The notes under the pieces: generated by a model
Database searches by the model: none
The model's input: only the letters and a program-made list of their open reading frames with translations
Told to the model about the DNA's origin: nothing
Program-made: the position numbers and the translations under genes
NCBI GenBank assembly: GCA_016932895.1
Contig: JAFGCA010000654.1
Location: 1-12,468, forward strand
Length of the DNA stretch: 12,468 bases
Source of the DNA: Sedimentisphaerales bacterium
GTDB taxonomy: Bacteria > Planctomycetota > Phycisphaerae > Sedimentisphaerales > SG8-4
Direction of reading: 5' to 3'
In this document: piece by piece, positions 5,403 to 10,592 of the stretch
How positions within the stretch are numbered: the stretch's first letter is position 1
How the letters are laid out: each line of letters starts with the position of its first letter

Positions 5403-7094
5403 TCAGCCCGTCAGCAGCTCGAACTGCTCTTTGCTGAGACACTGCCGCAGCTTTTGCAGGGCCGCCAGCTCGATCTGCCGAATGCGCTCCTTCGTCAAGC
5501 CGAGCTCGTCGCCGATCTGCTTGAGCGTCTTGGTGTTCTTTCGGATCGAGGAGCCGGTCAGCCCGAAGTGGTGTAGAATCACATATTGCTCGCGCGGGTC
5601 CAGCTCTTCTTTGATGACCTGGGCCAGATCCTTGCGGGTCCGCTCGACGGCCAGGACGTCGGCGGTGGTCTCGCGCAGGCCGCGCTTGAAGTGGGCCAGC
5701 GAGGCGGCCCGCCGGGGCGTCAGCTCCGTGCTGCGGCCCGAGACCCGGGCATACTCTTTGGCGATGTTCAGCGAGGCCCGCCGGCTGAAACGCAGGCCCT
5801 TGGTGTAGTCGTACTGCTCCACCGCCTGGATCAGGGCGAAGTTGCCCTTGCTGACCAGCTCCAGGAAGTTGGCCCGGTCGCTGGTGTGCTTGCTGGCGAT
5901 GCTCACCACCAGCCGGAGGTTCGCTTCCACCAGGATGCGGCGAATCTCCTCGGCCTGGTCCAGGTAGGTCTCCAGACGCGACAGCAGCCGCGCCGAGACG
6001 GCCGACAGCTTCAGTTCATGGCGCCGGGTGGCCGCCAGGTACTTCAGGAAATTGTACCGGCGAAACATGTCGAGCTCCTGCTCCCGGTTGAGAACCGGTG
6101 TGATCTTGAGGACCTGGAGGTATTCGGGCAGGAGGTTCTCGCCCACCAGTTCGAAGGGCTCGATGTGTTTCTCCGGCTCGGGGCGTCTGACGTCGAGCGG
6201 CCGGCCCAGAATGTTCTCGGCCGCACCTTCGGCAAGGAATTCCTCGCTGGGGACATAGTCGATTTTGTGGGCCAGCAGGGCCATGGCGCGGCGCTGGTTG
6301 ATGATCCGGTGGACCGAGGAGCGGCTGCGGTCGAACCGTTTCATGAGCTGGCGCACGCTGATGCCTTGTCTGTGAAGCCGGAAGAGTTCGGCCGCTTCCG
6401 TCGGTCTCATGCGGCCCAGGGGCCGCCGGAACACCGGTTTGTCCGGGTGTTCCTGCTCGTAATCGCGCAGCGTGTAGCGGACCGTTTCCTGGGCGATTCC
6501 CAGTTTCTCGGCGATCTGGCGGGTGATCTGATAGCGCGACAGCGACGTCCGGGCCGCCAGGCTGCGGGCCTGTCGGACGACCTGCTGACGCTGTTTGTTC
6601 GTCAGCCTGCGAAACGTGCCGGCCTGGGCCACGAGCTGCGGATGTTCGCGGGCGAACTTTTCGACCGTCGCTTCCCGAAAGCCGAAGCGCCGGCCCCCGT
6701 CGGCGAAGATGAACTTGCGGGCGAGCATGCCCCTTTTGCGCCACCGGGTGATCGTTTTCGTGGAGCAGTTGAACCGCGTGGCCAATTCCTCGGCCGTATA
6801 GACCCGTTCACTTTCGGCGTCGACCGGCGTTGCCAGCTTGCTGGTGAGCTTGGAGATGAACACGTACAGGTCGTCCAGCAGGTCCGCCCCGTCGATCAGC
6901 TCGTTGTCGTCGCCGTCGTGGGAATGGAACCCGGTGATGTGGAAGCACACGAAATCGTAGGGGTACTTTTTGCCGCGGTCGACGAGCGCGTAGAGGTTTT
7001 CCGCCGCCGCGAGCTCCCCGCGGCGTTTCGCTTCCGGGGTGAAGCGAATCTGCATGAGCAACTGTGCCAGGCTGGCGTTCTTGATCTTGCGCAT
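5403..7094 (-). CDS. Unusual sigma-70-family factor with three N-terminal HTH units
   Basis: A 563-residue protein. Residues 1-90 are an N-terminal domain I do not recognise. About 98-150 is a MerR/excisionase-type HTH (YTAEELATRFNCSTKTITRW). Two more resolvase-like HTHs follow, near 187-211 (ITRQIAEKLGIAQETVRYTL) and 234-268 (GISVRQLMKRFDRSRSSVHR). Region 1.2-like sequence starts at about 335 (LNREQELDMF). Region 2 spans about 385-450 (EANLRLVVSIASKH, FLELVSKGNFALIQAVEQYDY). Region 4 spans about 495-556 (DPREQYVILHHFGL, ELGLTKERIRQIELAALQKL). Region 3 appears reduced to a linker of about 45 residues. Region 2.3 reads FSRRASLNIAK where housekeeping factors have FSTYATWWIRQ, so three of the four promoter-melting aromatics are lost. 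The start has AGAGGA five bases upstream. It probably directs RNA polymerase to special promoters or acts as a DNA-binding regulator; that is inference. proC follows 112 bases downstream. Confidence 0.9.
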   Translation of the reverse strand: MRKIKNASLAQLLMQIRFTPEAKRRGELAAAENLYALVDRGKKYPYDFVCFHITGFHSHDGDDNELIDGADLLDDLYVFISKLTSKLATPVDAESERVYTAEELATRFNCSTKTITRWRKRGMLARKFIFADGGRRFGFREATVEKFAREHPQLVAQAGTFRRLTNKQRQQVVRQARSLAARTSLSRYQITRQIAEKLGIAQETVRYTLRDYEQEHPDKPVFRRPLGRMRPTEAAELFRLHRQGISVRQLMKRFDRSRSSVHRIINQRRAMALLAHKIDYVPSEEFLAEGAAENILGRPLDVRRPEPEKHIEPFELVGENLLPEYLQVLKITPVLNREQELDMFRRYNFLKYLAATRRHELKLSAVSARLLSRLETYLDQAEEIRRILVEANLRLVVSIASKHTSDRANFLELVSKGNFALIQAVEQYDYTKGLRFSRRASLNIAKEYARVSGRSTELTPRRAASLAHFKRGLRETTADVLAVERTRKDLAQVIKEELDPREQYVILHHFGLTGSSIRKNTKTLKQIGDELGLTKERIRQIELAALQKLRQCLSKEQFELLTG

Positions 7095-7199
7095 CAGCGT
7101 CCTCTGGCTATTCCATCTAACCAACTGTCCATTTTACCGCCCCGCTCGTCGAAGCGAAAGTCAGATTCGCTTTTTGCCTCTGCGTCCCGGTTTTGCCGT

Positions 7200-7430
7200 G
7201 GCCGGCCTCCGCGCCTCGGCGCTTCCTCCCGCCCGGGGCAAATTGGGTTTGTTTGACATTCTCCGCTCCTGCAGGCCGCGCCTCGCCAGCTTCCAATCCC
7301 CAATCGTGGGCTTCCTGTCCGCACAAATCGGGTTTGTTTGACATTCCCCGCTCTCGCACGCCGCGCGTCGAATCCCCCCCGGTCCCCAACTGGGGGCCTG
7401 CGTCCACGCAAATTGGGTTTGTTTGTTACG
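7200..7430 (-). repeat. 85-bp direct repeat array, three cores
   Basis: Three copies of a core close to TTGGGTTTGTTTGACATT begin at 7240, 7325 and 7410, each exactly 85 bp from the next; the last core diverges after TTTGTTTG. The sequence between cores is also related: a CCGCTC block follows each full core, and 59 bases after the core start comes a small hairpin, CCCA-atcg-TGGG in the first unit and CCCCA-ac-TGGGG in the second. Because 85 is not a multiple of three, the reading frame changes from copy to copy, so this is not a coding repeat. The minus strand is taken as the reading direction because both arrays end there in a similar GC-rich tail. The left boundary is approximate. Confidence 0.85.
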
Positions 7431-7432
7431 CG

Positions 7433-7445
7433 ACGCCTCCGGCGT
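7433..7445. repeat. Small GC-rich hairpin beside the first repeat array
   Basis: Arms ACGCC and GGCGT with a TCC loop lie immediately next to the last core of the first array. A longer GC-rich hairpin lies in a comparable position beside the second array, so the hairpin may mark one boundary of the repeat element. No T-run follows on either strand. Confidence 0.45.
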
Positions 7446-7559
7446 GACTCCGGGCTTGCAACAGGGCGTTATTTTCACTCTAGCGTCGCAGAGTACGAAG
7501 AGCATTTGAGCCAACCTCTTTTTGCAAAACGATTTACGTTTATCTCCATGTCCTGCGTG

Positions 7560-7690
7560 CCCGGGCGGTTCCTCCCGGCCGAGGGCAAATTGGGTTTGTT
7601 TGACATTCTCCGCTCCCGCGCGCCGCGTATCGCCCGCCTCGAATCCCCAATCGTGGGCTTCCTGTCCGCTGAAATTGGCTTTGTTTGTCA
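7560..7690 (-). repeat. 85-bp direct repeat array, two cores
   Basis: Cores begin at 7587 and 7672, again exactly 85 bp apart. The sequence between them closely matches the first unit of the other array (CCGCTC block, AATCCCCAATCGTGGGCTTC with its small hairpin at 7646-7657, then CTGTCCGC). The bases before the first core, TTCCTCCCG and a GC-rich continuation, also match those before the first core of the other array. The second core carries GGC for GGG and ends in TTTGTTTGTCAC, diverging just where the last core of the first array does. Both arrays therefore have the same internal order of first, middle and end segments. Confidence 0.85.
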
Positions 7691-7722
7691 CACTTGGGTT
7701 CGTGCCCGGTTTCCGGTATCCT

Positions 7723-7740
7723 CGCGGCGGACTCGCCGCG
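7723..7740. repeat. GC-rich hairpin beside the second repeat array
   Basis: Perfect 7-bp arms, CGCGGCG and CGCCGCG, enclose the loop GACT. No T-run follows on either strand, so an intrinsic terminator is unlikely. It resembles the REP-like hairpins found in intergenic repeats, and it mirrors the smaller hairpin next to the first array. Confidence 0.5.
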
Positions 7741-7970
7741 CTCGGGGGATGGGGGCGCATTCGTGCTCGACCGGGCATGATCGGAGGACTCCGTATTTTC
7801 TGCTCGCACTTGCCGATTCGTTATTGCGTTGCTCAATTATCATACGAGCGGCAAAGTGCGGCGTCAAGCGAAATCTCGAAAATGCCGGGATTCGTCTCGC
7901 CGACCGCCGGTCCTGAACCACGTTTCATCAATTGTGCGACCATTGTTTTGTCGCTTGCCATATGATGGCT

Positions 7971-8070
7971 GTTATCCTGAGCCGAAAGCAAAGGATCTGG
8001 CCTGCGAACGGGGAGTATTTCAAGGTCGCAGCGGAGATCCTTCACTCCGCGGCGCTGCGTTCAGGATGAC
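7971..8070. repeat. Imperfect fold-back (inverted repeat) element
   Basis: The left arm, 7971-7998, starts GTTATCCTGAGC and ends AAAGGATCT. The right arm, 8035-8070, begins AGATCCTT and ends TCAGGATGAC. The outer ends pair over about ten bases with one mismatch and the inner ends over eight, around a middle that varies in length. I recall this ATCCTGAG...GGATCT pattern as a dispersed intergenic sequence in many bacterial genomes, often mistranslated as peptides containing HPERS. It encodes nothing here and may be a non-autonomous element or a structured RNA segment. Confidence 0.65.
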
Positions 8071-8150
8071 GTGACGCCTGCGCATCAATCAGAAGGCGTT
8101 TCGGGACCGCCTGCGGCCTGCCCAGATTGACGCGACGCCTGCTACGGTGG

Positions 8151-8183
8151 CAAAAAAAGAGGACAGCGCTGTATGCGCTGTCC
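8151..8183 (-). terminator. Intrinsic terminator of the corrinoid-protein gene
   Basis: Nine-base perfect arms, GGACAGCGC (8161-8169) and GCGCTGTCC (8175-8183), enclose a five-base loop. On the minus strand the stem is followed by TCTTTTTTTG, the classic stem plus U-run of a Rho-independent terminator. It lies 93 bases beyond the stop codon of the corrinoid-protein gene and would also shield the repeat region from its transcription. Confidence 0.9.
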
Positions 8184-8276
8184 TTTGCGTGTCGCAACAG
8201 AGAAAAGAGCGTCGAGCCTGCCGGCTCGGCCCATCGACGTCTGCCATTTAGACGCTGGCTTTTACATGGCTGCGGG

Positions 8277-8903
8277 TCAGGCCACGAGGCTCTTGGCCGT
8301 ATCGACCGCGGAGGCTGCATCCGGGGCGTAGCCCTGCGCGCCGACCTTCTCGGCAAAACTCTGCGTCACCGGGGCCCCGCCCACCATCACTTTGGCGCCG
8401 ATATCGGCGTCCTGTAACGCCTTGATGGTCTTTTCCATGCCGGGCATGGTCGTCGTCAGCAGGGCGCTCATGCCGATCAGGTTCACGCCCCGGGCCTTGG
8501 CCTCCTCGACGAACTTCTCGGGCGCCACGTCCACACCGAGATCGATCACCTCGAAGCCGGCTCCCTTGAGCATCATGGCCACGAGGTTCTTGCCGATGTC
8601 GTGCAAATCGCCCTGGACCGTGCCGATCAGGAGCTTGCCGATGGGCTGGACGCCGGCTTTGGCCAGTTCCGGCTCGAGCGCCTCCATCGCCATCTTCATC
8701 GCCCGGGCGGCAATCAGCACCTCGGGGATGTAAATCTCATTCTTTTTGAACCGGGCGCCCACCACGTCCATGCCGGCGATCAGCCCTTCGTCGAGAATCT
8801 GCTTCGCCGCGACGCCCTCGCTGATGGCCGCTTTCGTGACGTCCACCGCCGTGGTTTGATCTCCTCTGATCACCGCTTCAGCCAATGCTTTTAGGTCTGC
8901 CAT
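8277..8903 (-). CDS. Methyltransferase cognate corrinoid protein (MtaC/MtbC-like)
   Basis: A complete 208-residue cobalamin-binding protein that shuttles a methyl group between a substrate-specific methyltransferase and an acceptor methyltransferase. Residues 1-85 form the helical cap domain (LIAGMDVVGARFKKNEIYIPEVLIAARAM). Residues 88-208 form the B12-binding Rossmann domain, with the DxHxxG motif as DLHDIG at 99-104, where His101 is the lower axial cobalt ligand, followed by MSALLTTT and GGAPVT of the nucleotide-tail pocket. The ATG has GAGGTGA six bases upstream. It appears monocistronic: a strong terminator follows, and no methyltransferase or reactivating ATPase lies beside it. The substrate (methanol, methylamines, methoxylated aromatics or others) cannot be told from this protein alone. 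Confidence 0.94.
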   Translation of the reverse strand: MADLKALAEAVIRGDQTTAVDVTKAAISEGVAAKQILDEGLIAGMDVVGARFKKNEIYIPEVLIAARAMKMAMEALEPELAKAGVQPIGKLLIGTVQGDLHDIGKNLVAMMLKGAGFEVIDLGVDVAPEKFVEEAKARGVNLIGMSALLTTTMPGMEKTIKALQDADIGAKVMVGGAPVTQSFAEKVGAQGYAPDAASAVDTAKSLVA

Positions 8904-9308
8904 TTCAAATCACCTCAAATCAGTACACATTTTTTCCCACCGATTGCCAAGCACGCAATTAAACCGTATCTTCGACGTTGGAACAAGGAGAAACTTCTCT
9001 GGGGCGCAAAGTGGGCTTTGAGAGTCTCACGGCACGTGGATATGGTCCTTCGTCGGTCCTGAGGGTGGCCGCGTCAAGGCCGCAGACCCTGGCGATGGCT
9101 CAACACCCGGGGCTCGTATAGCGCCACACGCAGGAGACAAGTCCGCCATCGCCGAGCTGGCGCCTGACGCTGCCACACGCCGCACGCGTGCGGGGATATT
9201 TGCGCAGATACCGGCGGAGCGCGCGCGAAAATGTCGCGGCACGCGGATGCCTTCGTCGTGGCGAAATCTCCGCCGGGCGTTTGGCCCGAAGCGCCGCCGG
9301 CGCGGGAC
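8904..9308. other. Intergenic region between divergent genes
   Basis: No gene is supported between the start of the corrinoid-protein gene and the promoter of the exported-protein gene. A minus-strand open frame at 9027-9317 is Arg/Pro-rich, domainless and without a ribosome site. A perfect 14-bp palindrome, CCGCACGCGTGCGG, lies at 9180-9193; its role is unknown. The left end holds candidate promoters for the corrinoid-protein gene. Confidence 0.6.
8922..8986 (-). promoter_or_regulatory. Two tandem candidate promoters of the corrinoid-protein gene
   Basis: On the minus strand TTGTTC (8981-8986), a 17-base spacer and TTTAAT (8958-8963) form the upstream pair. TTGGCA (8945-8950), a 17-base spacer and TGTACT (8922-8927) form the downstream pair, which would give a leader of little more than the ribosome binding site. 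Either could be used. No cobalamin riboswitch is visible between them and the gene. Confidence 0.35.
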
Positions 9309-9337
9309 TTGAATCACCCGGTCGAATTTGGTATCAT
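9309..9337 (+). promoter_or_regulatory. Sigma-70-type promoter of the DUF4056-like gene
   Basis: TTGAAT (9309-9314) and TATCAT (9332-9337) are separated by the optimal 17 bases. The -10 is preceded by TGG, which makes an extended -10 element. Transcription would start near 9344, leaving a leader of about 77 bases before the ATG at 9421. Confidence 0.5.
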
Positions 9338-9420
9338 AAAGGGGCGTTTTTCCGCTTTGTCGCTATGCGCGTGCGGCAGGGATGCCCCGCTGCCATCTTG
9401 AGATGACGGGGGTGCCAATC

Positions 9421-10530
9421 ATGACGAGGGGTGGGTGTTTTCCCACAAGAACGGTGACAACCGTTTTGTTTGCCGGGTTGCTCTCGGCGGCGTGCGGGGG
9501 GTGTATGGAAGCGACCAGCCTCCTGCGGCTGCGGGGCAGCAAGCACGCGCCCCGCATTCGGCTGTCCAGCTACGCCAGCTCGACGCTGGGCACGGTTTTT
9601 ATCGGGCCGGGCCGCCTGGGAATGCACAGCTACCAGGGCGGCGGGACCGAAAAAAACGGCATTATGTATACCTGCCGGGCCGGACACATCGACATCGCCC
9701 ACCTGCGTAAGGCCGCGGATTGGACCGCCTATCTTGCCGAGAAGACGTACAAGCAGCTTCGGCAGGGCGACACCGCGTTCTCCTTCAAATTCTATGAGCC
9801 CTCCCGCTATTTCGTGCGACTGACGTATCCGGCCAACTGGGATGATCTGGGAGAACTCGAAAAGGATCAAATCGCCCGCGATGTTTCGATCAAGCTGGGC
9901 CAGTATTGCGCCTATACCGGCCTGACGTGGCACGAAATCCTCACCTGGTTCGGCTACAGCTCCCTGCCCTGGTATCCGGAATTTCCCTCCGCTTTCTCCT
10001 GGGAAGACACGTTCTCGAACCTGCTCGGCACGCGCCTGGCGGTGGAGGCCCTGCTGAGTACGCGGCACTCGTACGACGAGGCGCTGACCCTGGCGCTGGA
10101 CCGCGAGCTCGACCGGCTCGAGGTGCAGCCGAAAGAGACGGCGATTCGTGCCGCCAAGGCCGTGAAAGGCCGCTGGTACACGGGCGACTTGCTGTTCTTC
10201 GTCGATATCAAGAAACGGAACCTCGACACGGGTCTGGACGACGGCTTCGTCACGCCCTGGGTCGTTCCGCTGCTGCCGGAATGTGAAGGTCTCGAGGCCC
10301 AGGCGTACGCCGTTCCGAATCTTCGTCTGCTGCAGATGCACGGGTTCTCGGTTACGCTCGAAATCGAACCGCGAGAGCATTTGCAGAAGGGCGTCATTCG
10401 CCGCATCGTGTATCCCGATCGCAAGCAGAGGCGCAAGCGGATCGAGCCGGTCGTGCATTTCCCCGTCATCATGGAGTACATCCGCCAGGACGCCATAGAA
10501 CGGTACGGCCCGGCCGCCGACGCCCCCTGA
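9421..10530 (+). CDS. Exported DUF4056-like protein of unknown function
   Basis: A 369-residue protein. Residues 1-28 look like an export signal: Arg residues, the hydrophobic stretch VTTVLFAGLLSAA and then Cys25. The lipobox is imperfect (SAAC, Leu at -4), so a lipoprotein is possible but not certain. The mature part has YTCRAGHIDIAHLRKAADWTAYL (conserved-looking His89, Asp91, His94), GLTWHEILTWFGYSS near 157-171 and SAFSWEDTFSNLLGTRLAVEAL near 180-201. I recognise this pattern as that of DUF4056, from memory only. The HxDxxH and WHE histidines suggest a metal or catalytic site, which is inference. The ATG at 9421 puts the signal at the N-terminus; an upstream in-frame ATG at 9382 would not. 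It converges on the next gene with 62 bases between the stops, and no terminator is evident there. Confidence 0.85.
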   Translation: MTRGGCFPTRTVTTVLFAGLLSAACGGCMEATSLLRLRGSKHAPRIRLSSYASSTLGTVFIGPGRLGMHSYQGGGTEKNGIMYTCRAGHIDIAHLRKAADWTAYLAEKTYKQLRQGDTAFSFKFYEPSRYFVRLTYPANWDDLGELEKDQIARDVSIKLGQYCAYTGLTWHEILTWFGYSSLPWYPEFPSAFSWEDTFSNLLGTRLAVEALLSTRHSYDEALTLALDRELDRLEVQPKETAIRAAKAVKGRWYTGDLLFFVDIKKRNLDTGLDDGFVTPWVVPLLPECEGLEAQAYAVPNLRLLQMHGFSVTLEIEPREHLQKGVIRRIVYPDRKQRRKRIEPVVHFPVIMEYIRQDAIERYGPAADAP

Positions 10531-10592
10531 TGGGCCTTCCTTATGTCCGCCTCACCGTTTTTCCCGCGCGAGCGACGATATCGCCGGGGAGA

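Larger units (their letters stand above)
7095..8150. other. Intergenic repeat-rich region without a gene
   Basis: More than 1 kb separates the sigma-factor gene from the terminator of the corrinoid-protein gene. It holds two arrays of an 85-bp repeat (7200-7430, 7560-7690), two GC-rich hairpins beside the arrays (7433-7445, 7723-7740) and a fold-back element (7971-8070). Open frames exist on both strands, the longest on the minus strand across 7161-7778. They consist largely of repeat sequence read in changing frames and lack domains. The stretch 7790-7970 shows nothing I can name. Confidence 0.75.

Noticed and set aside
5586..7256. 556-residue plus-strand open frame opposite the sigma-factor gene
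   Set aside because: It is a mirror of the GC-rich sigma gene; there are no domains, no ribosome site, and composition dominated by Arg/Gly/Val/Leu. The minus-strand frame shows clear sigma regions.
7240..7690. CRISPR-like spacing of short repeats
   Set aside because: The sequences between cores are themselves related and the period is 85 bp, so these are tandem long units and not repeats with unique spacers; no cas gene is present.
7161..7778. 205-residue minus-strand open frame across the repeat arrays
   Set aside because: It is made of the 85-bp repeat read in successive frames, with no domain and no ribosome site. The same peptides appear in other frames, as expected of non-coding repeats.
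9180..9193. 14-bp perfect palindrome CCGCACGCGTGCGG
   Set aside because: It is rich in CG steps in very GC-rich DNA, isolated from any promoter, and could easily arise by chance; kept only as a note in the intergenic entry.
9334..10458. 374-residue minus-strand open frame opposite the DUF4056-like gene
   Set aside because: The plus strand has a signal peptide, a promoter match and family motifs; this frame has none of these.
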